Part shown: positions 32,656 to 41,633 of the stretch, piece after piece
Layout of the letters: each line of letters begins with the position of its first letter
How positions within the stretch are numbered: position 1 is the stretch's first letter
NCBI GenBank assembly: GCA_019637295.1
Contig: JAHBVX010000004.1
Span: 372,001 to 436,000 of the forward strand
DNA length: 64,000 bases
Direction: 5' to 3'
Source of the DNA: Polyangiaceae bacterium
GTDB lineage: Bacteria; Myxococcota_A; Polyangia; Polyangiales; Polyangiaceae
The notes under the pieces: generated by a model
What the model saw: only the letters and a program-made list of their open reading frames with translations
The model's database searches: none
Told to the model about the DNA's origin: nothing
Position numbers and translations under genes: made by a program

Positions 32656-33501
32656 GTGACCCACGACAGCGTGCTCCGGGCCATCACGAACGATGGCGCA
32701 TTCCGCGTCATCGTCGCCCAGACGACCCACACGGTGCGGGGAGTGCTCAGCGCCCAGCGTGCCAGCGGCGCCGCCGCCGCGCACTTCGGCGACCTGCTCA
32801 CGGCCGCCATCCTGGTGCGCGAGACCATGGCCCCCAACCTGCGCGTGCAGAGCATCGTCAAGGGCGCGCGGGGCAGCGGCAGCTTGGTGGCGGACTCCCA
32901 CCCCTCGGGCAACACGCGGGGTCTAGTCCAGGGCGTCGGACCGGAGGGGGTCGATCTCGGGCCGGGCGCGCTGCTGCAGCTCATGCGGACGATGCCGAGC
33001 GGACGCATCAACCAGGGGGTGGTGGAGGTGCCTCCAGGTGGAGGGATCAGCGAGGCGATGATGACCTACATGCAAGCCTCCGAGCAGGTGGTGAGCATGA
33101 TCGCCGTCGGCACGGTCGCGCGGGATGGAGACGTCGCCGCCGGCGGCTACCTGGTGCAGCTCCTGCCCGAGGTCGGACGCGGACCGCTGATGGTCATGAC
33201 CGAGCGACTGGAGGACTTCCGCAACATCGACGCGCTGCTCGCGAGAGAGAGCTTCTCGCCGACGTGGCTGCTCGGAGAGCTGCTGCACGGCATGGAGTAC
33301 ACGCGACTCGACGAGAGCCCCCTCGGCTTCCAGTGTTGGTGCGATGAGCTGCGCCTCGTCGGTGCGCTCGCCACGCTGGGCCGGAGCGAGCTCGAGGACC
33401 TCGTCCGCAGCGGCGAGATCCTCGAGATCAACTGCGACTACTGCCAGAAGGAGTACCGCATCAACCCCGAGCGGCTCCGCGGTCTGCTGGAGGCGAGCTG
33501 A
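32656..33501 (+). CDS. hslO: Redox-regulated chaperone Hsp33
   Basis: 281 residues from a GTG at 32656, chosen because THDSVLRAITNDGAFRV matches the usual Hsp33 N-terminus; GTG at 32635 and TTG at 32572 would extend it. The N-terminal domain reads normally (LLTAAILVRETMAP, GNTRGLVQG). The C-terminal redox switch has the zinc cysteines CWC and CDYC about 35 residues apart. Hsp33 is a cytoplasmic holdase activated by oxidation of these cysteines. It follows yacG by about 105 bases and precedes the nucleotidase gene by 14 bases. Confidence 0.92.
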   Translation: MTHDSVLRAITNDGAFRVIVAQTTHTVRGVLSAQRASGAAAAHFGDLLTAAILVRETMAPNLRVQSIVKGARGSGSLVADSHPSGNTRGLVQGVGPEGVDLGPGALLQLMRTMPSGRINQGVVEVPPGGGISEAMMTYMQASEQVVSMIAVGTVARDGDVAAGGYLVQLLPEVGRGPLMVMTERLEDFRNIDALLARESFSPTWLLGELLHGMEYTRLDESPLGFQCWCDELRLVGALATLGRSELEDLVRSGEILEINCDYCQKEYRINPERLRGLLEAS

Positions 33502-33515
33502 AGCTTCCGAGCTCG

Positions 33516-35243
33516 GTGCTCGGCGCGTTCTTGCTGGCGGCGTGCGCGCCGGCGGCCACGTCCGCTCCAGCGCGGCCGGCCGAGCCGGACACACCCCGAG
33601 TGGACGGTGTGAGGCTGTCGCTGATCTCCACCACGGATCTGCACGGTCGCATCGAGGCCCTGCCGCTCCTCGCAGGCTACGTCGGTCGCCTGCGCGAGCT
33701 GCGCGAGCGCGACGGCGGAGTGATGCTGCTCGACGCCGGCGACATGTTCCAGGGTACGCTGGAGTCCAACCTCGACGAGGGACAGGTCGTCTTCGACGCC
33801 TACCGCGCCCTGGGCTACGACGCCGTTGCGCTCGGCAATCACGAGTTCGACTATGGCCCAGTCGGCGATTCGACGAGCGGCAACCCGTTCGGCGCGCTCG
33901 AGGCGCGGCTGTCCGAGGCGAGCTTCCCCGTGCTAGCCGCCAACCTGGTCTGGCAAGCGACTCGCGCTCAGCCGGACTGGCCAAAGCTCGCTCCGTCCGC
34001 GTTGCTGGAGGTGGCGTCCGTGCGCGTGGGGGTGATCGGCGCGCTGACCGAGGAGACGCCCCACATCGTGATGCCGGCGTACTTCCGAGGGCTCGGGGTC
34101 GTGAGCATGAGCGAGCGCGTCAAACTGGAGGCAGCGCGCCTGCGCAAACGGGGCGCACGTCTGGTCGTCCTCTTGGCTCACGCGGGCGGACACTGCAGCC
34201 AGTTCGATGACCCGATGAACTTGACGAGCTGCAAGCACGACGCGGAGCTCCTGGAGCTGCTCCGGGAGCTACCCGCGGGCACTGTGGACCTCGCCTTCGG
34301 CGGACACACCCACCAGGCCATGGCCCATGTCGTCAGCGGCGTGCCCGTAGCCCAAGCGTGGGCTTACGGCCGAGGCTTCGCGCGGATCGACGCCCAGGTG
34401 CCCGCGAGCCCGAGCGCGCGACCCAAGCTGCTGGTGTATCCGCCACAGGCGCTGTGCAAGAACGACGGCGAGGCTCCGCCCTGCGAGCCGCACGAGTACG
34501 AAGGCGCGACGATCACAGCCAGCCCGGCGATCGCCAGGCTGCTCCGGGGCGCCCAGCAGCGCGCGCTCGAGGTCCGCTCGCGCCCGGTGGGAGTCACGGT
34601 ACGCGCCGAGGTGACGCGCTCCTTCGAGCGCGAGTCGGATCTGGGCAATCTGCTGGCCGACCTGCTGGTCGAGGCCGTGCCGGGTTCACAGATCGCGCTG
34701 CTGAACGGGGGCGGGATTCGAGCCGACCTGCCCGCGGGCGAGCTCCGCTACGGCCAGCTCTACGAGGTCATGCCCTTCGACAATCGCGTGACCATTCTGA
34801 TGCTCAGCGGCCGCGAGCTCCGCGCCGTGATCGCCCGCCACCTCGGCCGCGCCGAACACGGGATCCTGAGCGTCGGTGGCATGACCGTGCGCGCGAGGTG
34901 CGTCAATGCGGAGCTGCAGGTCGAGCTGCGGAAGGACGGCAAGCTCATCGACGACGCCGCACGGCTCTCGGTGGTCGTCAGCGACTACCTCGCTACCGGG
35001 GGCGACGGACTGTTCGACGGCCTCGCCCTGTCCGAACGCATGGACCTGCGCGCCGAGCTGACGCTGCGAGACGCCTTCGCGCAATCGCTCAGCCGCCGCC
35101 GAGAGATCGCTCCGGCGGCTGACGCGAGCTTCTCCGCCTCACGGCAGCGCATGCGCCTGCCCAGCCCGAGACCGGTCCGGTGCGCGGCGGACGTCAGCGG
35201 CAGCCTAGGGTCTGACCCCAGAGCTCGTGGCGAGACGACGTGA
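33516..35243 (+). CDS. UshA-like 5'-nucleotidase/metallophosphatase lipoprotein
   Basis: 575 residues from a GTG; a lipobox LAAC falls at residues 7-10, giving a very short signal, so a slightly earlier non-canonical start is possible. The metallophosphoesterase domain has all expected motifs: STTDLHGRIE, DAGDMFQGT, LGNHEFDYG and GGHTHQA. The C-terminal 5'-nucleotidase domain has LNGGGIRADLPAG and YEVMPFDN, and later SDYLATGGDG. Family members hydrolyse nucleotides, UDP-sugars or cyclic 2',3'-nucleotides in the periplasm. The 3' end overlaps the convergent gene at 35194 by 50 bases; the last 40 residues are low complexity. Confidence 0.88.
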   Translation: MLGAFLLAACAPAATSAPARPAEPDTPRVDGVRLSLISTTDLHGRIEALPLLAGYVGRLRELRERDGGVMLLDAGDMFQGTLESNLDEGQVVFDAYRALGYDAVALGNHEFDYGPVGDSTSGNPFGALEARLSEASFPVLAANLVWQATRAQPDWPKLAPSALLEVASVRVGVIGALTEETPHIVMPAYFRGLGVVSMSERVKLEAARLRKRGARLVVLLAHAGGHCSQFDDPMNLTSCKHDAELLELLRELPAGTVDLAFGGHTHQAMAHVVSGVPVAQAWAYGRGFARIDAQVPASPSARPKLLVYPPQALCKNDGEAPPCEPHEYEGATITASPAIARLLRGAQQRALEVRSRPVGVTVRAEVTRSFERESDLGNLLADLLVEAVPGSQIALLNGGGIRADLPAGELRYGQLYEVMPFDNRVTILMLSGRELRAVIARHLGRAEHGILSVGGMTVRARCVNAELQVELRKDGKLIDDAARLSVVVSDYLATGGDGLFDGLALSERMDLRAELTLRDAFAQSLSRRREIAPAADASFSASRQRMRLPSPRPVRCAADVSGSLGSDPRARGETT

Positions 35244-36591
35244 CCGCGCGCACGCTCAGCACCGCAGCGCGCGCGCCGCTGGCGACGAGCGCGGTCGTGA
35301 CGACTGGCTCGCTCAGGGCTGCCCAGCGCGTCACCTCTCCGACCAGCGTCAGCTTGTCGTCGAGCACGGCGCCCGACAGCGCGCGCTCGGCGCCTTGCCC
35401 CGACACCCACGCGAGCAGGAAGCGGCCGCCCTCCAAGCTCGAGAGCGCGACGGCGCGGGGCGACTGCCCCGCATCGAACCCCAGCGCGACGGCCTCCGTC
35501 GGCGGCTCGCCCACGCCCACCGCGGCAGCGTAGAGCTGGCGTTCGCCGCCTGGTCCGCTCGCGGCGAACGCCAGCACGGCACGCGCCGCGCTGACCGCGA
35601 CCGCCGGAGAGCTGACGCCGGATAGGGACTCGCCCACCGACCGCAGCTCCGAGCGGCGCAGGCCCTGCTCATCCAGCCAACCCGCGCGCAGCGTACCCAC
35701 GGGCTCACCCCGCCTGAACGCCACGAGGTGACCGACACCCGGCGCCGCAGCCGACACCGGCCGAGTGATCACTTCGTTCGCCTGCCCGGGCCAGACGACC
35801 TCCACGCCGCCGTCCGCGGCCAGGCGGGCGAAACCACGCGGAGTCATGCCGACGGAGAAGGTGGGCATCAGCCCGACGGCGTAGCGATCGACGCTGAAGC
35901 TGCCGTCGGCTCGGGGCATCACGCCGCCGACGCGCGCCAGGTCCGTGAGCTCGTCCCGTCGCGTGACGGCGAGCGTGGTGGGGTCGAGCTGCAGTCCAAG
36001 GCCCGACCGCTGCGAGGTGGGGAAGCCGACGGCGAAGCCGCGCGACCCGCTGATGACCTCGACGGCCGCGCCGGGTGGCAGCTGGCTGGCGAGGCGCACC
36101 GCCTCCGCGGCCTCACAGCTCTGTATCCCGGGAGCTGCGGGCGCGACGACCGCCGGCACGCGCACCGCGGCCAGGCCGACGTGAGCCCGGGCGGGCGCGG
36201 GAGTACGCGACAGCGCGCCGGCCACGATCACACCAGCCGCCGCCGCCCCGGACATCGCCACCATCACGCCAAACACGACTGGCCCGAGGCTAGTCGAGGT
36301 CGCAGGACGCATCGTGATCGCGACCGGCGGCGTCGAAGCATGTCGTCGGGCGGCTGGGGGCTGGGGCAGCGTCAGCTCGTCGAGCGTGCGCGGCGCGTCG
36401 AACGCTGGCGGCGCCAGGTCACGGATGGTGTCCGGCGCGGAACTGGATGGCACGCGCTCGAGCGTCTGATCGGCGTCCATGTCGAAGACTCGCTGCACCC
36501 GGAGCAGCTGGAAGGCGGTCTCGTCGTCCAAGGCGCGGCAGGTGATGACGCAGCGCGGCGCCGGCGTCCACTCCAATCCGCGCACCGCCAT
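35194..36591 (-). CDS. Single-pass membrane protein with propeller-like periplasmic domain (paralogue 1)
   Basis: 465 residues. An acidic, proline-rich N-terminal cytoplasmic part (about 1-95) is followed by one membrane helix (FGVMVAMSGAAAAGVIVAG, about 108-126). A periplasmic domain of about 320 residues with repeated AVAVS/AVALS, LLAWVSG and VTTALVASGARAAVLS strands suggests a beta-propeller. It ends HELWGQTLGCR. The plus-strand protein at 48225 has the same layout and ends TELWGAVLTCH, so the two are paralogues. No enzyme motif is seen. It overlaps the nucleotidase gene tail to tail by 50 bases. Function unknown. Confidence 0.7.
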   Translation of the reverse strand: MAVRGLEWTPAPRCVITCRALDDETAFQLLRVQRVFDMDADQTLERVPSSSAPDTIRDLAPPAFDAPRTLDELTLPQPPAARRHASTPPVAITMRPATSTSLGPVVFGVMVAMSGAAAAGVIVAGALSRTPAPARAHVGLAAVRVPAVVAPAAPGIQSCEAAEAVRLASQLPPGAAVEVISGSRGFAVGFPTSQRSGLGLQLDPTTLAVTRRDELTDLARVGGVMPRADGSFSVDRYAVGLMPTFSVGMTPRGFARLAADGGVEVVWPGQANEVITRPVSAAAPGVGHLVAFRRGEPVGTLRAGWLDEQGLRRSELRSVGESLSGVSSPAVAVSAARAVLAFAASGPGGERQLYAAAVGVGEPPTEAVALGFDAGQSPRAVALSSLEGGRFLLAWVSGQGAERALSGAVLDDKLTLVGEVTRWAALSEPVVTTALVASGARAAVLSVRAVTSSRHELWGQTLGCR

Positions 36592-36600
36592 GACTTTCGC

Positions 36601-38088
36601 TCAGTGCCACACGCCGAGGCTCACTCCCCAGGCCAGGTAGGCCCGCGCGAGATCGACCGCGCCCCCGACGCGCCAGCGAGTGCGCGGCTCGAACAGGCCG
36701 AACACGGTCCAATCGAAGACCGCGGCGTCGAGGCCCAGGGTCGAGTGCAACCGGGGCCGGCCGCTTCGAAATCGACTCGGCTCGAGGTACGTGCCCCCGC
36801 GCGCCTTGAGCCGGTGTGGGATCGGTTCGGACTCGAGACCGAGGCGCGGCGACAGCGTCACGCGCTCACCGCTGCGATCGACCGTCTGCTGCAGGAACGA
36901 CTCGATCCCGACGGCGTTGCCCACGCGGCCGTCGGCGTGCAGCGCCGCAGAGAACAGCACGTAGCGCCGAGAGTAGCCCTCGTAGCGACGCCTCATGAAC
37001 TCGAAGAAACGCCGCCGCTCGGCGTCGGCTCGGGCCTCGTCCCGACGCGCTTCGGCCGCGAGCTCGTCTCGAGTCGCCGCGGCCACCTCGCCGCCGGCGC
37101 GCTCGGCCTCCCGGGCTCGCTGGCGGCGCCAGCTCTGGCGCGCGCGCTGCCAGCGCTCGAGCGCGCGAGCTCGCTCGACGGGGTCGACCCACGGCGGGTT
37201 CAGCGGCCGCGCGCCGACCTGCACGGCCACGCCGACGTCCGCGCTCCAGGGCCTGCGTACGCTGCGCGGAAAGTAGACCGCGTCGGGCGAGTCGGGGTCA
37301 CCGAGCACTACGTCGCCACCCACGCTCACCGCCCGCGCATCCACCTCCGTCAGCACGGGCGCGCGCAAGGCGAAGCCCAGTCGATAGGGCCAGTGCGTGG
37401 GACGGAACAGGACCCCGCCCTCCAGGTTCACGCCGCGCGTGGAGAACACGTTCCCGGAGCGCGTCAGGATCTCGTCGCGCGTCGTGACGTCCATGGCGGT
37501 GACGTGAAAGCCGAGGCCGGCGACGAGCTGTCCGTCATCGATGGAGCGCGCCAGATACGTGCGGATGGTGCTGATCTGAGCCCGCACCAACTCCTCCTCG
37601 CCCGGCTCGTCCACGCTCACTCGCCGCTGCAGCCCGTAGCGCTGCAGATCCAGTCCAACGCCAAAGCCCCACGCGCCGATCTGGACGTTCGCCACGGGCG
37701 CGAACTGGAAGAACTCGCTCTGATCGCTGCGCCTGAGATCCGTGGGACCCCGCCCGGTGTTGAAGTAGTCCGTCGTCGCGAGGGTGCTCGGGAACAGCAG
37801 GGTGACGCCCAGATCGTAGTCGACGTGCTCCAGGCTGTGGGCCGTGCGCACCGCGGGGGCGGCGGGGTTCTGCAGGTTGCCATCCGTGCCCTCGGCGATG
37901 GCGACGTAGGCCGCGCCCAGCCCCATGGGCCGGGTAGAGAGCACGGGAGGCCCGGCCGCGAGATCGATGGCGTAGGCGCTGGTGCGAATGCGCGAACCGC
38001 TGGGACCGAGGGGGCCAGCGCCGCGCGCCCAGGACGCCACGCTCAGCGCGCCCACCAACACCCACGCTGCTCGCCCGCCAGCTCTCAT
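36601..38088 (-). CDS. Outer-membrane beta-barrel protein (OmpP1/FadL-like) with basic coiled-coil insert
   Basis: 495 residues from the ATG at 38088. A signal peptide (AAWVLVGALSVASWARG) leads into RPMGLGAAYVAIAEGTDGNLQNPAA, the start typical of OmpP1/FadL/UPF0164-like barrels (gene products with an N-terminal hatch). Alternating beta strands follow. Residues about 310-360 hold a highly charged helix (ERARALERWQRARQSWRRQR) inserted between strands, which is odd for a barrel and may be a periplasmic or extracellular coiled coil. It begins 5 bases after the neighbouring barrel gene and ends 9 bases before the gene at 35194, so they may be one unit. Substrate unknown. Confidence 0.7.
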   Translation of the reverse strand: MRAGGRAAWVLVGALSVASWARGAGPLGPSGSRIRTSAYAIDLAAGPPVLSTRPMGLGAAYVAIAEGTDGNLQNPAAPAVRTAHSLEHVDYDLGVTLLFPSTLATTDYFNTGRGPTDLRRSDQSEFFQFAPVANVQIGAWGFGVGLDLQRYGLQRRVSVDEPGEEELVRAQISTIRTYLARSIDDGQLVAGLGFHVTAMDVTTRDEILTRSGNVFSTRGVNLEGGVLFRPTHWPYRLGFALRAPVLTEVDARAVSVGGDVVLGDPDSPDAVYFPRSVRRPWSADVGVAVQVGARPLNPPWVDPVERARALERWQRARQSWRRQRAREAERAGGEVAAATRDELAAEARRDEARADAERRRFFEFMRRRYEGYSRRYVLFSAALHADGRVGNAVGIESFLQQTVDRSGERVTLSPRLGLESEPIPHRLKARGGTYLEPSRFRSGRPRLHSTLGLDAAVFDWTVFGLFEPRTRWRVGGAVDLARAYLAWGVSLGVWH

Positions 38089-38093
38089 GTTCG

Positions 38094-38768
38094 TCACCAG
38101 GGCAGCGCGTAGCCGAGCGCCACGGTCGTGTAGGGCAGCGTCGTGACCCACAAGCTCGGCTCGGCGCTGGGCGAGCAACGAGCACACTCGAAGTCCACGA
38201 CGTTCAGGATGGCGCCGGCGCCGAAGCTCCAGCGGTAGACGAAGCCCGAGCGGGTGCGCCCCTCGAGCAGCAGCCCGACGTAGCCGAAGGCGGCGTGCTC
38301 CCAGCGGAAGCTCGGGTGGCAGGGCGGCTCGCCACAGGTCACGCCGTCGTCGTGCTTGCCATAGGCGAGCCCGCCCTCGGAGCCGGTGGCGAAGTGCGAC
38401 GTGATGGGCAGTCGCAGCCGGATCAGCGTAGCGAGGCGAGCGCTCGCGGTACGCGCCTCGTACCCGGCACCGATCATCCACGCGAAGTCGCGCCGTGGCG
38501 TGAGATCGAACGCGACTCCGACCGCGCCGAGAGGACCGCCGAGGGAACCGTGGAGCTCGGCGGCCACCGGCCGCTCGGCCCACGGGGACTCGCGCGCGAA
38601 CCTGGACGGCGACTCATCCACCGTCAAGTCCGGGGGAACGTCCGAGGGCGGCGGCGGCGGAGCCTCGACATCCTGCGACTCCGCTTCACTCGGCGGGGGT
38701 GGCTCGGCGGTGGCCGCCGCGGTGAGCAGGGCCAGCGAAGACCCGACCGCGACCGCTGCAGGCGTCAA
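38094..38768 (-). CDS. Small outer-membrane beta-barrel candidate
   Basis: 224 residues from a TTG at 38768 whose codon overlaps the LysR stop (TTGA); GTG at 38780 is an alternative. The start gives a clean signal peptide (TPAAVAVGSSLALLTAAATA) followed by a proline-rich segment (PPPPSEAESQDVEAPPPPPS). The rest alternates polar and hydrophobic residues (FAWMIGAGYEARTA, FGYVGLLLEGRT, TLPYTTVALGYALPW) and ends in an aromatic residue, as outer-membrane barrels do. It has two cysteine pairs (CGEPPC, CARC). Not assigned to a named family. Neighbours suggest an envelope unit with the gene at 36601. Confidence 0.6.
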   Translation of the reverse strand: MTPAAVAVGSSLALLTAAATAEPPPPSEAESQDVEAPPPPPSDVPPDLTVDESPSRFARESPWAERPVAAELHGSLGGPLGAVGVAFDLTPRRDFAWMIGAGYEARTASARLATLIRLRLPITSHFATGSEGGLAYGKHDDGVTCGEPPCHPSFRWEHAAFGYVGLLLEGRTRSGFVYRWSFGAGAILNVVDFECARCSPSAEPSLWVTTLPYTTVALGYALPW

Positions 38769-39676
38769 CTCGCGTCCCACGTCTCGAGGCCGACCTTCTC
38801 CAGCAGGAAATCGCGAAACACGACCACTCGGCGAGGCAGGTAGCGAGCCGAAGAGAAGACGAGGTAGAGCGCCCCTGCGCGCTGCTGCTTCCACGCGGGG
38901 AGCACGCGAACCACGTTCCCCGTCGCCACCTGTTCGTTCACCAAGAACGTCGGGAGCGAGCCGATGCCAGCGCCGGCGAGGACCGCGGCGTGGACGAACG
39001 AGTACTCGTCGCCAGCGACCGGGCCAGTGACGTCCACTCGTTCGCTCTTCTGCCCACAGACGAGCTCCCAGCGCTCTCGGTCCTTCTTGGGACGAAACAA
39101 CACGCACTCGTGCTCGAGCAGGTCTGCGGGTCGGCGTGGGGTGCCGCGGCGCGCCAGGTATTCGTCGGACGCGAACAGGCCCGCGGACAGCTCCGCGAGC
39201 TTGCGCGCCACCATGGACGAGTCTGCCAAGCGACCGGCCCGGATCGCGAGATCGAAGCCTTCTCCGATCAGATCGACGTGGCGCGCGGTCAGCGCCGCGT
39301 CCACCCTCACTCCGGGGTGACGCCGCGTGAACTCGCTCACCCAGGTGGCGAGGCGTGCGGCGCCGAAGTCCACCGGCGCGGTGATGCGGAGGGTCCCCTG
39401 CGGCTCGTCGTTCAGCTCGCCCACCTCCCGGGACGCGGACTCGACGGCGCCGAGCGCCGGCGCGACGCGGGCGTGGTAGCGAACGCCAGCCTCGGTCAGC
39501 TGTAGGCTGCGGGTGGTGCGCTTCAGCAGCTGCACGCCCAGCGCGGTCTCGAGTCGGCTCACCGCGCGGCTGACGCTGGACTTGGGCTGCCGCAGGTAGC
39601 GGGCCGCTGCGGAGAACCCCTGTCGCTCGACCACCGCGACGAATAGGCGAGCGTCGTCGAGCTGAACCTTGTCCAT
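38765..39676 (-). CDS. LysR-family transcriptional regulator
   Basis: 303 residues. The N-terminal winged helix-turn-helix is standard (LFVAVVERQGFSAAARYLRQPKSSVSRAVSRLE), followed by the substrate-binding domain starting GTLRITAPVDFG. The profile is that of the LTTR subgroup close to AaeR/DmlR/YafC-like regulators. It is normally a dimer or tetramer that senses a small effector. No divergent target gene is present: the gene before it is on the same strand (53-base gap), and its stop overlaps the barrel gene downstream. The target is therefore unknown and may include the downstream envelope genes. Confidence 0.93.
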   Translation of the reverse strand: MDKVQLDDARLFVAVVERQGFSAAARYLRQPKSSVSRAVSRLETALGVQLLKRTTRSLQLTEAGVRYHARVAPALGAVESASREVGELNDEPQGTLRITAPVDFGAARLATWVSEFTRRHPGVRVDAALTARHVDLIGEGFDLAIRAGRLADSSMVARKLAELSAGLFASDEYLARRGTPRRPADLLEHECVLFRPKKDRERWELVCGQKSERVDVTGPVAGDEYSFVHAAVLAGAGIGSLPTFLVNEQVATGNVVRVLPAWKQQRAGALYLVFSSARYLPRRVVVFRDFLLEKVGLETWDAS

Positions 39677-39729
39677 GACCTGGAGTTAAGCTCAATCCGC
39701 CTCGGGGCGGTACAGCCGCGCTCTCCTGC

Positions 39730-40746
39730 TCAGTTGCAGCCCAGGGTCTGGCCCCCGGGCGCCGGGAAGTAGGTGCCGCTCAGGATGCACATCTCGTTGG
39801 TCGAGGCCGACTCCCCGAAGGTGAGCGGCGTGTCGAGGACGTTCTTGTACTGGCAGGTGTACGTGATGGAGTCCCCCGCGCCGATGGCGAGCGGCGGGTC
39901 GAACACGGCGGGCTTGGGTTCGTCCCAGTCCGTGGTCTGGTAGACCGCCTCGCCGGCGCCGGTCTGCGCGCTGAAGCTCGTACCGAAGCGGTGCATGTGA
40001 CTGACCACGTCGATGAGCTGGATGTCCAGGGGAACCGCGCAGGTGTCGGTCGCGGAGCCCGTCTGATACGGCTCCACGTAAATGCCCGGGTTCAGGAAGA
40101 AGAGCGAACCGGCGAGGGTGTCCACCGTGCCCGTGGGAGCCACCGCGAACTTCACCACCAGCACCGCCTCGACCGGCTTGGTGCTGCTGTTGAAGTAGTG
40201 CGCCGCCACGCGCAGTCCGGTGCTGCCGTCGACCCGTCGTCCGACGCCCTCCGGATACGACGTGAGGTGCTGCGGAGTTTGCGCCGTGTGCAGGGTGCGC
40301 TTGTACTCGAGGCCGCTGCAATCCTCGACCGGACCATCCGTCGCACCGGGCTCGTAGAACACGAACATGTGGTGTGAGCCGGGCGTCATGAACGACTCGC
40401 TGCGCAGAACGTCCACCGAGCCCGGAAACGGATTGGAGAAGTTCTGGCAGAAGAACGCCTCCCCGCCGGCCTCGATGGTGCGCGGCGCGGTGGCGATGGT
40501 GACGGTCTGCAGCGACGCACCCGCGCCGCCGGCGCCGCTCCAGGAGGAGCACGAGTCGGCACAGGCCTCGATGGTCTTGCCCTGACACACACACGACTCG
40601 AAGCAGGTGACGCAAGAGTCACAGGCCGGCGCGGCGCTGCAGCCCGAGGTCGACTGGTGAGCGGGCTTGGCTGCCGGGTCGTCACCTCCGCACGCCAGGA
40701 CCGCCAGGGAAGCGACCGTCACCAGGAGCGAAGCGAGCCTTCTCAT
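39730..40746 (-). CDS. PHM-like copper type II monooxygenase lipoprotein
   Basis: 338 residues with a lipobox LAVLAC (Cys19). A cysteine-rich stretch (CDSCVTCFESCVC, about 42-54) precedes a two-domain fold like peptidylglycine alpha-hydroxylating / dopamine beta-monooxygenase. Candidate copper ligands are all visible: His125, His126 (SHHMFVF) and His183 (AAHYFN) for the first copper, and His250, His252 (SHMHRFG) and Met319 (NEMCI) for the second. The family hydroxylates C-H bonds using ascorbate and O2. A complete ligand set argues for activity; the substrate is unknown. The protein should be lipid-anchored in the envelope. The gene stands alone between lysR and the MOSC gene. Confidence 0.78.
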   Translation of the reverse strand: MRRLASLLVTVASLAVLACGGDDPAAKPAHQSTSGCSAAPACDSCVTCFESCVCQGKTIEACADSCSSWSGAGGAGASLQTVTIATAPRTIEAGGEAFFCQNFSNPFPGSVDVLRSESFMTPGSHHMFVFYEPGATDGPVEDCSGLEYKRTLHTAQTPQHLTSYPEGVGRRVDGSTGLRVAAHYFNSSTKPVEAVLVVKFAVAPTGTVDTLAGSLFFLNPGIYVEPYQTGSATDTCAVPLDIQLIDVVSHMHRFGTSFSAQTGAGEAVYQTTDWDEPKPAVFDPPLAIGAGDSITYTCQYKNVLDTPLTFGESASTNEMCILSGTYFPAPGGQTLGCN

Positions 40747-40794
40747 TGCAACCTCGGCGCGAAGCCTACCACGCCTTGCCGGCCGGGCGAGGGG

Positions 40795-41625
40795 TCAAGC
40801 TTCGGACAGTATGGACACGGGGTCGCCCACGCGGATCTCTCCAACCGTCTCGGGCACCAGATTGACGCCGAAGCTCGGCTTGCCCGCGATGGAGTGCACC
40901 TCCACCAGCGTCCGCAGCGGCTCGCGCCCACGCTCGCCCGACTCGGGGTCGACGTTGATGACCACGCAGCGCTCACAGGGGTTGGCGTTGCGCAACACCA
41001 CGCTGCCCACCCGAAGCCGTGCCCAACGCTCCTCGACGAACGCCGCAGCGCCGGTCACCACCAGGTTGGGCCGGAAGCGTGTCATCGTGAGGTCGCCGCC
41101 GGAACGGCCGGCGAGCGCCGCCAACGACGCCTCGTTCGTCAGCAGCAGCGGGTAGCCATCAGCGAAGCTCACGACGCCGTGCTCGGGCTGCTCCTCGTCG
41201 ATGAGGCGCTCGACGTCGTCGCCCATGTAGACGAGCGTGAGACCTCGGCCCAACCACTCGGACAGCCAAGCTCCGACCTCTTCCACGACCAATGCCGACA
41301 CCCTCGAACGCCAGACCTCGACCGTCAGCCGCCTCCCGCCCGTCGGGCGCCGAGGCAGGTCGCACTCGCCATGACCAGGCACGGACATCCGCAGTCGGTC
41401 GCCGCGGGCGTCCACACCCACGAGCACGAGCCGCGGCTCCTCGCGTTGCGTGACGAAGCGACCACTCTCGTCCACGAGCATGAAGCGGCGGTCCTCGGCC
41501 AGCCCGCGACGCTCGACGACGGCTCGCTCGACGCGGAGGCCTCGGCAGGCCTTGATGGGATGGATGTACAGCGCGGAAACGAGCGCTTGCTTCGACCACC
41601 CCCCGGCGACGACTGGGTCGGACAT
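40795..41625 (-). CDS. MOSC-domain (YcbX/mARC-like) protein
   Basis: 276 residues. The N-terminal MOSC_N beta-barrel begins VSALYIHPIKACRGL and contains EDRRFMLVDESGRFVTQRE; the C-terminal MOSC domain has FRPNLVV, and the conserved cysteine in NPCERCVVINVDP that can coordinate molybdenum. YcbX/mARC proteins reduce N-hydroxylated compounds with molybdenum cofactor. No ferredoxin domain is fused, so an external electron donor would be needed. It starts 8 bases after the sigma54-activator gene on the same strand. The xanthine dehydrogenase genes further right also need molybdenum cofactor. Confidence 0.9.
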   Translation of the reverse strand: MSDPVVAGGWSKQALVSALYIHPIKACRGLRVERAVVERRGLAEDRRFMLVDESGRFVTQREEPRLVLVGVDARGDRLRMSVPGHGECDLPRRPTGGRRLTVEVWRSRVSALVVEEVGAWLSEWLGRGLTLVYMGDDVERLIDEEQPEHGVVSFADGYPLLLTNEASLAALAGRSGGDLTMTRFRPNLVVTGAAAFVEERWARLRVGSVVLRNANPCERCVVINVDPESGERGREPLRTLVEVHSIAGKPSFGVNLVPETVGEIRVGDPVSILSEA

Positions 41626-41633
41626 CGTGCGAG

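Noticed and set aside
36601-38583. Start of the OmpP1-like barrel gene upstream of 38088
   Set aside because: The extension overlaps the neighbouring barrel gene in another frame; the ATG at 38088 directly precedes a good signal peptide.
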